NCBI GenBank assembly: GCA_965660165.1 | Contig: CBFHYU010000024.1 | Span: 1-29,953 of the forward strand | Direction of reading: 5' to 3' | Length of the DNA stretch: 29,953 bases | Source: WTJO01 sp965660165 | GTDB lineage: Bacteria; Pseudomonadota; Alphaproteobacteria; Puniceispirillales; Puniceispirillaceae | Shown here: in pieces, positions 16,108 through 24,766 of the stretch | Position numbering within the stretch: position 1 is the first letter of the stretch | Layout: each line of letters begins with the position of its first letter | Notes under the pieces: generated by a model | Told to the model about the DNA's origin: nothing | Database searches by the model: none | What the model saw: only the letters and a program-made list of their open reading frames with translations | Translations under genes and position numbers: made by a program

Positions 16108-18261
16108 TTACTGAGCCTTTTTCTCTAGCCTGCGCTTATGCAAAATAGGTTCGGTATAGCCAGAAGGCTGGTTACATCCTTCAAATACTAGGTCGCATGC
16201 CGCCTTAAACGCAATAGATTGGTCAAAATTATCTGCCATATGTTCATAGGCAGGGTCATCTTTATTCTGGGCATCGACTATCTGAGCCATTTTTTTCATC
16301 ACTGCCATTACCTGTTCTTTGGTGCAGATACCATGATATAGCCAGTTCGCAATATGCTGGGATGAAATACGCAAAGTTGCTCTATCTTCCATCAGCCCGA
16401 TATTATTTATATCTGGCACTTTAGAACAGCCAATACCTTGATCAATCCAGCGTACTACATAGCCCAAAATACCCTGTGCGTTATTTTCAAGCTCCTGTTC
16501 AATATCTGCCTGCGACCAATTTGGCCTGCTTGCCACAGGAATTGTCAGAATATCATCAAGTGACGCACGGCTATTGCCAGTAAGCTCGGCTTGACGTGTA
16601 AAGACATCAATCTGGTGATAATGCAACGCATGCAAGCTTGCGGCTGTTGGTGATGGAACCCATGCGCAATTAGCGCCAGATTGGGGATGACCTATTTTCT
16701 GAGTCATCATTTCTGCCATCATATCTGGCATTGCCCACATGCCTTTGCCGATTTGCGCCTTACCTGAAAATCCACATGCTAGCCCGACATCTACATTCCA
16801 ATTTTCATAGGCGCCTATCCATGCGGCCTGTTTCATATCTGCCTTTCTGATCATAGGCCCTGCAGCCATAGAGGTATGAATTTCATCCCCCGTTCTGTCC
16901 AAAAACCCTGTATTGATAAACACAACACGGCTAGCGGCGGCATGAATACAGGCTTTCAGATTTACGGTTGTGCGCCGTTCTTCATCCATAATTCCGATTT
17001 TAATGGTATTTTTGGCTAGCCCAAGCAGGCGTTCTACCTCTGTGAATATTTCACAGGCAAATGCGACTTCTTCGGGGCCATGCATTTTCGGCTTTACAAT
17101 ATAGACAGAGCCTGTACGTGAATTGCCTTTGCGCCGCGCATCAGGCAGTGCGGCAAGCACAGTCATAAAGCTATCCATAATACCTTCTGGAATCTCGCTA
17201 CCGTCAGATAGCAAGATTGCAGGGTTGGTCATCAGGTGACCTACATTTCTGACCAGCATCAATGAGCGGCCATGAAGTGATAGTGACGAGCCATCTGGCG
17301 CGGTATATTGTCTGTCAGGGTTTAGCGCGCGCGTAATGGGTTTGCCGCCTTTTTCCATCTCAACAGATAAATCACCCTGCATCAGCCCAAGCCAGTTGCT
17401 ATAGGCAAGCACCTTATCTTCGCCATCAACAGCCGCTACCGAATCTTCACAATCCATAATGGTTGAAATTGCAGATTCAACAACAACATCATTTATTCCT
17501 GCCAAATCTGATGCGCCAATAACCCCATCAGCGTTAATCACAATATCAACATGAAGATTATTCACTGTTAATAATAGCGATGATGGCGCCTCCACCTTAC
17601 CCCGATAGCCTGCAAATTGCGTGATATCTGATAGTGCATATTCAGCCGCCCCATCAGAGAAGACAAGTTGGCTATCCCGAACTGAAATATGTGTTATATC
17701 TGACCAGCTAGCCCCATCAATCGCAAAACGTTCATCTAGCAATGAGCGAACATAAGCGATTACCGCCGCCCCTCTTTTGGGGTTATAGGATGTGCCTTTT
17801 TCCTGTCCATCTGCCTCAGAAATGACATCTGTGCCATATAGCGCATCATACAGGCTGCCCCATCTGGCATTTGCCGCATTCAACGCATAACGTGCATTCA
17901 TCACGGGCACAACAAGTTGAGGTCCTGCGATGGTTGCGATTTCATCATCTACATTACTGGTGGAGATAACAAAATCGTCTGGTGCCTCAACAAGATAGCC
18001 TATTTCTTTGAGGAAAGCCCTATATTCAGCTGCATCAAATCCCTTATCTCTGCGTGTTTCAAGCCAGCTATCTATCTGTTTTTGTAACTGCTCACGCCTA
18101 TCCAAAAGCGCTGCATTTTTTGGCGCTAGCTGATGGACTATCTGATCAAACCCTGTCCAGAAATGCTCAGAATCAATCTGTGCGGCAGGCAGCAACCTGT
18201 CTGAAACAAACTGGTGCAATGCGGCATCAATTTTGAGATTTCCTTCTGAGATATATGACAT
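16108..18261 (-). CDS. glcB: Malate synthase G
   Basis: Malate synthase G condenses glyoxylate with acetyl-CoA to malate in the cytosol. The 717-residue length is that of the G isoform. R338 in GRSLMLVRNVGHLMTNPAIL stabilises the enolate, and D626 in LMEDRATLRISSQHIANWL corresponds to the catalytic base; TIMDCEDSVAAVD, GIMDEERRTTVNL and NTGFLDRTGDEIHTSM are conserved. GGAGGA lies 5 bases before the ATG, one of the strongest ribosome sites in the window. No isocitrate lyase is present, so the glyoxylate source (glycolate or purine breakdown, or an icl elsewhere) is open. A small dyad lies just upstream at 18287-18299. Confidence 0.98.
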   Translation of the reverse strand: MSYISEGNLKIDAALHQFVSDRLLPAAQIDSEHFWTGFDQIVHQLAPKNAALLDRREQLQKQIDSWLETRRDKGFDAAEYRAFLKEIGYLVEAPDDFVISTSNVDDEIATIAGPQLVVPVMNARYALNAANARWGSLYDALYGTDVISEADGQEKGTSYNPKRGAAVIAYVRSLLDERFAIDGASWSDITHISVRDSQLVFSDGAAEYALSDITQFAGYRGKVEAPSSLLLTVNNLHVDIVINADGVIGASDLAGINDVVVESAISTIMDCEDSVAAVDGEDKVLAYSNWLGLMQGDLSVEMEKGGKPITRALNPDRQYTAPDGSSLSLHGRSLMLVRNVGHLMTNPAILLSDGSEIPEGIMDSFMTVLAALPDARRKGNSRTGSVYIVKPKMHGPEEVAFACEIFTEVERLLGLAKNTIKIGIMDEERRTTVNLKACIHAAASRVVFINTGFLDRTGDEIHTSMAAGPMIRKADMKQAAWIGAYENWNVDVGLACGFSGKAQIGKGMWAMPDMMAEMMTQKIGHPQSGANCAWVPSPTAASLHALHYHQIDVFTRQAELTGNSRASLDDILTIPVASRPNWSQADIEQELENNAQGILGYVVRWIDQGIGCSKVPDINNIGLMEDRATLRISSQHIANWLYHGICTKEQVMAVMKKMAQIVDAQNKDDPAYEHMADNFDQSIAFKAACDLVFEGCNQPSGYTEPILHKRRLEKKAQ

Positions 18262-18286
18262 GGGATTCCTCCAATTTTTTAGCGTT

Positions 18287-18299
18287 AGACACTCTGTCT
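18287..18299 (-). promoter_or_regulatory. Small perfect dyad in the glcB leader
   Basis: AGACA-ctc-TGTCT (5-base arms) lies 26-38 bases before the glcB ATG. It may be a leader hairpin or operator; chance is not excluded. Confidence 0.25.
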
Positions 18300-18384
18300 T
18301 TATATATCAATATAACCCGCCTATGGTATGATAAAACATTCCATTATTTAAGATAATATTCTGCAATATGAAATTTGAAGCCCA

Positions 18385-19788
18385 TTATTGTGGGGGGCCG
18401 TCCCATCTAATGCCAACAGCGTTAAGTTCTGAGACAAGCAGGGTAATTAGCGTCTGATAGGCATCTTGGTTTGTTGCTTCTGCTCTGGCGATTAACGCCC
18501 CTTCGGTATTTGACGCTCTGATAAGACACCAGCCCTGATCTATTGTTAGTCTGATACCATCTATCAGATTAAGCTGTTCTGGTGAAAAGCGGTGCTTAAA
18601 TGATGCGGTGAGCCTGTCCATAATCTGGAATTTTATGTCATCATCACAGACAATTCTGCATTCAGGGCTGGCGATCTGGCTATCAAGTGAATCGATAAAA
18701 TCGGTGATGGTGTTGCCTGTCTGTTTTTTGATTTGTGACATTATGGCAGTTAGCCGTGCTGCGACATATATCGCATCATCAAAGCCGTAATAATCCTCTG
18801 CGATAAAAATATGGCCTGACATTTCACCCGCCAGAAGCGCTTGGGTGTCTTTCAGCCTTTGTTTCATATGGCTATGGCCTGTTTTCCATAACGAGGCTGT
18901 GCCGTCATATGATTCAATCAGCCTCATCGCCATTGCACTTGACTTCACATCAAAAATAACTTCTGCGTGTGGATGGCGGCTTAGCATATCTATGCCCAGA
19001 TAGGCAGTCAGAATATCACCTGGAATTTGCCTGCCCTTACTGTCTATCAGCCCGATTCTATCGCCATCTCCATCAAATCCGATACCGCAATCTGCTGAAA
19101 ATGCTTCTACCTCTTCTTTCAGACTAGCCAATGTTTCAGGGTCAACTGGATTGGGGTGATGATTTGGGAAGGTGCCATCAATCTCTGTATAGAGGGTTTT
19201 ATGCGCCCCTGATAGGGTTTGCACCAGCTGTTCAACCACAGGGCCTGTTGCGCCATTACCGCAATCCCAGACGATACGAAGCCCATCTGCATCTGCGTCT
19301 TCTGCCAGCCTTTTTGCATAGTGCGATGTTATGTCTTTTTGGGTTACTGTGCCTTTTTCGGCTGGTATCTGCCAGCCTGAAGCAGCTATCTCAGCTAATT
19401 TCAAAATATCCTCACCAAAAAAGCTGGCATGTGCTGCTACAAGCTTGAACCCGTTAAACTGTTTTGGATTATGGCTACCTGTCACCTGAATAGCGCCATC
19501 ACACGCCAATATTCTGTCTGCAAAATACAGCATTGGGGTAGCGCCTACCCCAATATCAATGACATCTGCGCCTGCATCACATAGCCCGTCTATCAGCCGT
19601 TGTGCCAGCATAGGCGAAGTGGTTCTGCCATCTCTGCCAACAGCGATCAGGGGCGGCGTTGTTTGGGTATATAATGCCTGCCCAAATGAACGGCCGATTG
19701 CATAAGCATCTTCTTCAAATAAGGTGGTGCCAACTTCACCTCTGATATCATAGGCGCGCAATATTGTGGGGTGGAATTGATATGTCAT
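18385..19788 (-). CDS. Phosphomannomutase/phosphoglucomutase
   Basis: This 467-residue alpha-D-phosphohexomutase of the AlgC/ManB type interconverts hexose 6- and 1-phosphates, supplying glucose 1-phosphate to GalU or mannose 1-phosphate. Features: LRAYDIRGEVG (10-20), phosphoserine S105 in QVTGSHNPKQFNG, the metal loop D239-G-D241-G-D243-R, and the sugar loop GEMSGHIF (321-328). Its ATG overlaps the galU stop in ATGA (19788-19785), so the two are translationally coupled. Whether the preferred sugar is mannose or glucose cannot be told from sequence; coupling to galU favours glucose. Confidence 0.95.
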   Translation of the reverse strand: MTYQFHPTILRAYDIRGEVGTTLFEEDAYAIGRSFGQALYTQTTPPLIAVGRDGRTTSPMLAQRLIDGLCDAGADVIDIGVGATPMLYFADRILACDGAIQVTGSHNPKQFNGFKLVAAHASFFGEDILKLAEIAASGWQIPAEKGTVTQKDITSHYAKRLAEDADADGLRIVWDCGNGATGPVVEQLVQTLSGAHKTLYTEIDGTFPNHHPNPVDPETLASLKEEVEAFSADCGIGFDGDGDRIGLIDSKGRQIPGDILTAYLGIDMLSRHPHAEVIFDVKSSAMAMRLIESYDGTASLWKTGHSHMKQRLKDTQALLAGEMSGHIFIAEDYYGFDDAIYVAARLTAIMSQIKKQTGNTITDFIDSLDSQIASPECRIVCDDDIKFQIMDRLTASFKHRFSPEQLNLIDGIRLTIDQGWCLIRASNTEGALIARAEATNQDAYQTLITLLVSELNAVGIRWDGPPQ

Positions 19789-20648
19789 GATCCGATCTCT
19801 GCTTTGAGCCAGATATTTACCTCATCTGCCAGTTCAGGATGCTGGCGAGCAAAGGCAAGATTTGCTTTCAAAAACCCTAGCTTTGAGCCGCAATCAAACC
19901 GTGAGCCGGAAAATTTCAGACCATAAAAGGGTGATTTGCCAATGCGTGTTGCAAGCGCATCTGTAAGCTGGATTTCACCACCTGCACCTGTTTTTGCGGT
20001 TTCAAGCGATGCAAAGACGGCTGGCTCAACAATATAGCGTCCAACAACCGCCAGATTAGATGGCGCGTTCTGAGGCGCTGGTTTTTCCACCAGACCTGTA
20101 ATTTCCAGCACATTACCATCTCTATTTCCTGGTGTAACCATGCCATAGGATGAGCTTTCTTCTGGGGATACTTCCATCACAGCAACCATATTGCCGCCGC
20201 GATAGGCATCAACCATTTCTTTAAGTGCAGGCGCGCCTAGAATAAGGTCATCTGCCAGCAACACAGCCACAGGCTCATCACTGACAAAGTTTCTTGCGCA
20301 CCAAACCGCATGCCCTAATCCTTTTGGCTGTTGCTGGCGCACATAGCTTACCATGCCAGGTGTATTAACCATATCTCTGACAATTTTAAGCGCCTGATCC
20401 TTGCCCTTTTGGGCTAGGGTTGTTTCTAGCTCAAAGGAATGATCAAAATGATCTTCTATTGCTGTTTTATTTCTGCCAGTTACAAATATCAGCTCTTCAA
20501 TGCCTGCCTCGATGGCTTCATCAACCGCATATTGAATTAAAGGCTTGTCAACAATCGGCAACATTTCTTTGGGCAATGCCTTCGTTGCTGGCAGAAACCG
20601 TGTGCCAAGACCACCAACAGGGAAAATAGCTTTACGAATCCTAGTCAC
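19785..20648 (-). CDS. galU: UTP-glucose-1-phosphate uridylyltransferase
   Basis: GalU makes UDP-glucose from UTP and glucose 1-phosphate. The nucleotide-binding signature FPVGGLGTRFLPATKALPKEMLPIVDKPLIQYAVDEA lies at the N-terminus; GLGHAVWCAR, AVLLADDLI and FDCGSKLGFLKANLAFA are further family blocks. I chose the GTG at 20648 (288 residues, normal for GalU). The frame continues upstream to 20738, but the extra 30 residues match nothing in the family. The next gene, the phosphohexomutase, overlaps by 4 bases. Upstream lies the divergent gmhA-like gene with dyads between. Confidence 0.96.
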   Translation of the reverse strand: MTRIRKAIFPVGGLGTRFLPATKALPKEMLPIVDKPLIQYAVDEAIEAGIEELIFVTGRNKTAIEDHFDHSFELETTLAQKGKDQALKIVRDMVNTPGMVSYVRQQQPKGLGHAVWCARNFVSDEPVAVLLADDLILGAPALKEMVDAYRGGNMVAVMEVSPEESSSYGMVTPGNRDGNVLEITGLVEKPAPQNAPSNLAVVGRYIVEPAVFASLETAKTGAGGEIQLTDALATRIGKSPFYGLKFSGSRFDCGSKLGFLKANLAFARQHPELADEVNIWLKAEIGS

Positions 20649-20738
20649 GCCTTTTCTACTTTCACAATATGATAATATTTTGATTTTATTCAGGCTGATA
20701 TGTATACACATAAGCAGAAACAACGCAACCATGACCAT

Positions 20739-20758
20739 AAATCCAATTGTGTGGATTT
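20739..20758. promoter_or_regulatory. 20-base palindrome between galU and the gmhA-like gene
   Basis: AAATCCA and TGGATTT are perfect 7-base arms around ATTGTG. The element ends 23 bases before the plus-strand ATG at 20782 and lies about 90 bases before galU, so it could be an operator for both divergent units or a hairpin in the plus-strand leader. A GANTC site (GAATC, 20759-20763) adjoins it. A second, weaker dyad (TATGT-atac-ACATA, 20699-20712) lies nearer galU. Confidence 0.4.
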
Positions 20759-20781
20759 GAATCTAGTTGATGAACGGTAAT

Positions 20782-21375
20782 ATGAGCCCATCTATAATAT
20801 CAGATATTATTTTGCGTAGTGCTGAAGTTGCAAATCGCCTTGATCAAAGCTGCAGCGCTCAGGCAGAACAGGCAGCAGCACTTATCGCCAACAGCCTTAG
20901 CAAAGGCGGCAAGGTGATGTTTTGCGGCAATGGCGGCTCAGCAGGTGATAGCCAGCATCTGGCAGCAGAATTTGTGGCTACATTAGACCATACCAAACCA
21001 CGTGCAGGCCTTGCCGCTCTGGCTCTGACAACAGATAGCTCATTCATCACTGCCTATAGTAATGATTTCGGTTTTGAAGGGATTTTTGCCCGTCAAATAG
21101 AGGCGTTGGGACAATCAGGTGATGTGCTGGTGGCCATTTCTACCTCTGGCAATTCCAAAAATGTGGTGCTAGCAGCGCAAGCCGCAACAGAAAAAAATAT
21201 CACGGTCATTGCAATGACTGGCAATAAACAGGGCGCGCTGAATGAGATATGCGATCTTGTGATTGCTGCGCCAAGTGACATTACAATGCATATTCAGGAA
21301 TGTCATATTGCGCTGGGTCATGCGATCACGGCGGCTGTTGAGAATATGATGGCGGCCAAGCAGGCCAGAGAATAG
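20782..21375 (+). CDS. gmhA: GmhA-like SIS-domain sugar phosphate isomerase
   Basis: The roughly 198-residue protein is a single SIS domain of the sedoheptulose 7-phosphate isomerase type, the first step of ADP-heptose synthesis for LPS. Key blocks are KGGKVMFCGNGGSAGDSQHLAAEFVATL, ALALTTDSSFITAYSNDFGFE, the phosphate loop VAISTSGNSKN, and the C-terminal HIQECHIALGHAITAAVE with its conserved His and Glu. The ATG at 20782 gives the usual N-terminus; an ATG at 20770 and a TTG at 20767 lie in frame upstream. The gene is 22 bases before ugd. A DiaA-like role is the main alternative, but FCGNGGSAGDSQH and TSGNS favour the isomerase. Confidence 0.88.
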   Translation: MSPSIISDIILRSAEVANRLDQSCSAQAEQAAALIANSLSKGGKVMFCGNGGSAGDSQHLAAEFVATLDHTKPRAGLAALALTTDSSFITAYSNDFGFEGIFARQIEALGQSGDVLVAISTSGNSKNVVLAAQAATEKNITVIAMTGNKQGALNEICDLVIAAPSDITMHIQECHIALGHAITAAVENMMAAKQARE

Positions 21376-21397
21376 GCCAAAAGATGGGATATTTGCG

Positions 21398-22723
21398 ATG
21401 AAAATTGTGATGATAGGTACAGGATATGTTGGTCTTGTCTCAGGCGCATGTTTTTCAGAATTTGGCTTTGATGTTACGTGCGTGGATATGGATGCGCAGA
21501 AAATAGACCAGCTTAACCAGAATAAAATTCCTATTTATGAGCCTGGCCTAGAAGATGTGGTTGTCAGGAACGCGTCTGCTGGGCGTCTTCACTTCACAAC
21601 TGATCTGCCAGCTGCTGTGCGCACGGCAGATGCTGTGTTCATTGCCGTTGGTACGCCTACCAGACGTGGTGATGGGCATGCTGATCTAAGCTATGTATAT
21701 GAGGCTGCCCGCCAGATTGCGATACATCTTGAGGGCTATACAGTCGTGATAACAAAATCGACCGTGCCTGTTGGTACAGGTCGTGAGCTTGAAAAGATTA
21801 TCTCACAGACTAATCCAAAGGCAGAATTTGATGTTGCGTCAAACCCTGAATTTCTGCGTGAAGGGTCAGCCATTATTGATTTTATGCGTCCAGACCGAGT
21901 TGTTGTTGGTGCAGAAACAGATAGAGCCATAGAGGTAATGCGAGCGCTATACAGGCCGTTATTTCTAATTGAAACCCCTGTTTTGGTGACCCAGCTTGAA
22001 ACAGCAGAGCTAATAAAATATGCAGCAAATGCCTTTTTGGCGGTGAAAATATCTTACATTAATCAAATCGCTGATATGTGTGAGCAGGTGGGCGCAAATG
22101 TGCATGATGTTGCCAAAGGCATGGGTCTGGATAAACGGATTGGGGCAAAATTCCTGCATCCAGGACCTGGTTATGGCGGTTCATGCTTTCCCAAAGATAC
22201 ATTGGCACTTGTAAAGACAGCTCAAACAGTTGGGGTGGATATTCCGATTGTGGCGTCAGTTGTTGATTATAATGATCGCCGAAAAATGGATATGGCAGCA
22301 CGTGTCATATCAGCCAATGGCGGAGATGTGACAGGGCTAACCATCGCATTGCTTGGACTTGCTTTCAAACCTGAGACAGATGATATGCGCGAAAGCCCTG
22401 CGATAAATATTGCCCATGAGCTTGTGAAGGGCGGGGCAGAGATTCGTGTGTTTGATCCTGCATCAATGGATGAAGCGCGTTCAGTTTTACCTGCAACAAC
22501 ACGCTATTGTGAGAGTGTTGAAGCCTGTATTGAAGGCGCAGATTGTGCTGTGATTATTACAGAATGGAATCAGTTCAGAGCAATAACAGCTGAAAAATTC
22601 CTAGCGGGCATGACAGGAAATGTGGTCGTCGACCTCAGAAATATCTATAATCCTCAGAATTTTCTGTCTTCTGGTATAGATTATCATTCGATTGGCAGAC
22701 CCAACACGCAATCACATAATTGA
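21398..22723 (+). CDS. ugd: UDP-glucose 6-dehydrogenase
   Basis: Ugd oxidises UDP-glucose to UDP-glucuronate with two NAD+, feeding exopolysaccharide or LPS sugars. In 441 residues: NAD-binding MKIVMIGTGYVGLVSGACF at the N-terminus, PIYEPGLEDVV, TKSTVPVGTG, ELIKYAANAFLAVKISYINQI, and the catalytic cysteine C263 in GPGYGGSCFPKDTLAL. The C-terminal UDP-binding domain includes GLAFKPETDDMRESPAI. The ATG at 21398 has GGGAT upstream. Its substrate is the product of the nearby galU, so this divergent pair forms one pathway. Confidence 0.97.
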   Translation: MKIVMIGTGYVGLVSGACFSEFGFDVTCVDMDAQKIDQLNQNKIPIYEPGLEDVVVRNASAGRLHFTTDLPAAVRTADAVFIAVGTPTRRGDGHADLSYVYEAARQIAIHLEGYTVVITKSTVPVGTGRELEKIISQTNPKAEFDVASNPEFLREGSAIIDFMRPDRVVVGAETDRAIEVMRALYRPLFLIETPVLVTQLETAELIKYAANAFLAVKISYINQIADMCEQVGANVHDVAKGMGLDKRIGAKFLHPGPGYGGSCFPKDTLALVKTAQTVGVDIPIVASVVDYNDRRKMDMAARVISANGGDVTGLTIALLGLAFKPETDDMRESPAINIAHELVKGGAEIRVFDPASMDEARSVLPATTRYCESVEACIEGADCAVIITEWNQFRAITAEKFLAGMTGNVVVDLRNIYNPQNFLSSGIDYHSIGRPNTQSHN

Positions 22724-22864
22724 CAAATGGCTCTGATGGGCGCATAGAGCATCTCATAATTGGCGTCTACATACTATACGATTATCTATCTCGGCATCAT
22801 GTCAATGAGTGCCTAGCAAAACGCCTCTTCTCTAAATAAGACCTATTGTCAGAAAAAGACTATC

Positions 22865-24643
22865 ATGAACACACCAAAACAGGCAGCGCAATCTGCGAGC
22901 GATAGTGATTTGAAATTCACTGATTTTGGATTGCCTGAAATTTTAGAGCAAACGCTTGATGAATGTGATTTGATCACCCCAACGCCAATTCAAAAAATGG
23001 CTATTCCTGCCTTGCTTGAGGGTAAAGACCTGATAGGGCTTGCCCAGACAGGCACAGGTAAAACAGCGGCGTTTTTATTGCCGCTTCTTGCACGTCTATC
23101 AGAACGTGATGGAGTGAGAAAAGGTCAGCCGCCACGCGCATTGATTCTAGCGCCTACCAGAGAGCTGGCGATGCAAGTGCAGGAAAATGTGCGCATCCTG
23201 ACAGCGCATATGAATTTGCGGAATATTTCTATTTATGGCGGCGCTAGATATGATGGCCAGATAAATGGCTTGCGGCGCGGTGTTGATATTGTGATCGCTA
23301 CGCCTGGCAGATTAGAGGATCTAATCGCAAAAAAGGCAATTTCGCTTGAGGCGATTGAATGTTTCATTCTTGATGAAGCTGATCATATGCTGGATTTAGG
23401 ATTTTATCCTGCTGTTACTCGGCTTTCTGCGCTGTTGCCAAAAGAACGCCAGACCATGTTGTTTTCAGCAACCATGCCTGATGAAATACGCAAATTATGT
23501 GATAAATTTCTAAATGATCCTGTGTCGGTAAAAGCGCCTCAATCAGAACATAGCGCAAAACATATCTATCAGCAGGTTCGACTGGTGCGTGAAGATCACA
23601 AGCGTGAACAGCTAGCCGAATTGCTAGCCAGCCCAGAGATAACCTCATCTGTTATTTTTGTGCGTACAAAAAGACGCGCAGATCAGCTAGCCGAAAATCT
23701 GTCACGTCAGGGCTATAAGATTGATGCGCTTCATGGCGATATGAAGCAGTTTTTGCGCCGCAAAGTGCTGAATAAATTCAAATCTGGTGAAATTACAGCG
23801 CTTATCGCAACAGATGTTGCAGCGCGCGGTATTGATATTCCAGCAATCAGCCATGTTATCAATTTTGATTTGCCAGACATCGGAGAAGCCTATATCCACC
23901 GGATTGGCAGAACAGGTCGCGCTGGATTAAGTGGTACAGCTATTTCATTTTGTAGTGACAGCGAGACAGATCGCCTCAAAACCATCCTGTCCATTATAGC
24001 GAAGACAAACAGCAAGATAGATATTATCAATCAGGATGGTCAGCCCGCAGACCCATCTGAATATTCACCTGGTCGGTCAGGCGGCGCAGGCAGATCAAGA
24101 TATTCAAAACATCGCCGTGATCAGCGTGGCGGAAGTAAATCTGGCTCTCGCCGTATGCCTCGAAAACCAGCATTTGAACGTGGGGCTGAACGCCTATCTG
24201 AACGTGCAGGGGAACAACGGGCGGATGATAGGCCCAATCGCAAGCCTAATCGGAAACCGAACACTAAGCCGAATAGAAAGCCCAAAGACACGCGGGCTGA
24301 CGGACAACAAAGACGCCCCTCAGAATTACGCTCAGATCAGGACAGGCCGTTACGCCGCACCGCAAAAAAAGCTGAGGCTAAATCCTTTTCATCTGAAAGA
24401 AATTCAGAAAGACCCGCTCAGAAGCCGCGCAAAAATAGACCTGCTAGCCCTAAATCAGCAGGTGGATGGACACAGGCTTCAGCAGAGGATAGACCAAGAT
24501 CATCTGCCAAGAGATCAGCCTCAAAACCATCTGGAAAGAAGCCCTTTGGCAAAAAGCCCTTTGCAAGAAAACCAGCGGGCAAAACACCATCAGGCCAAAG
24601 GCGATCATTCTCATCACAAGGTGGAAAACGCAAGAGGCCATAA
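22865..24643 (+). CDS. DEAD-box ATP-dependent RNA helicase with long basic tail
   Basis: This 592-residue protein is a RhlE/DeaD-type helicase that unwinds short RNA duplexes. The core (about 18-380) has all motifs: Q motif TPTPIQ, I AQTGTGKT (60-67), Ia PTREL, Ib TPGRL, II DEAD (170-173), III SAT (201-203) and VI HRIGRTGR (345-352). The last 200 residues are low complexity, rich in Arg, Lys, Pro, Ser and Gly, with short tandem runs PNRKPNRKPNTKPNRKPK (457-474) and GKKPFGKKPFARKPAGKTPSG-like units (557-577). Such tails usually add non-specific RNA binding. The role (ribosome assembly or mRNA decay) cannot be fixed from sequence. Confidence 0.95.
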   Translation: MNTPKQAAQSASDSDLKFTDFGLPEILEQTLDECDLITPTPIQKMAIPALLEGKDLIGLAQTGTGKTAAFLLPLLARLSERDGVRKGQPPRALILAPTRELAMQVQENVRILTAHMNLRNISIYGGARYDGQINGLRRGVDIVIATPGRLEDLIAKKAISLEAIECFILDEADHMLDLGFYPAVTRLSALLPKERQTMLFSATMPDEIRKLCDKFLNDPVSVKAPQSEHSAKHIYQQVRLVREDHKREQLAELLASPEITSSVIFVRTKRRADQLAENLSRQGYKIDALHGDMKQFLRRKVLNKFKSGEITALIATDVAARGIDIPAISHVINFDLPDIGEAYIHRIGRTGRAGLSGTAISFCSDSETDRLKTILSIIAKTNSKIDIINQDGQPADPSEYSPGRSGGAGRSRYSKHRRDQRGGSKSGSRRMPRKPAFERGAERLSERAGEQRADDRPNRKPNRKPNTKPNRKPKDTRADGQQRRPSELRSDQDRPLRRTAKKAEAKSFSSERNSERPAQKPRKNRPASPKSAGGWTQASAEDRPRSSAKRSASKPSGKKPFGKKPFARKPAGKTPSGQRRSFSSQGGKRKRP

Positions 24644-24766
24644 TCATTCTGCCTAAAATTTATTTGTGTTTTGTTTCTGATATGCTCACTATATCCTGAT
24701 ATACCCTCATCTTCTTATTCAGGCAGATTGCCAGAATGACAGAGACAGGCAAAAGGAGACTGATAG

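Noticed and set aside
19785..20738. Longer GalU beginning 30 residues upstream
   Set aside because: The extra residues are unlike any GalU N-terminus and would cover the upstream promoter region; the GTG at 20648 gives the usual length.
24036..24656. Second plus-strand frame (206 codons) inside the helicase gene
   Set aside because: It overlaps the helicase tail in another frame; the low-complexity codons there keep several frames open. No ribosome site or recognisable domain.
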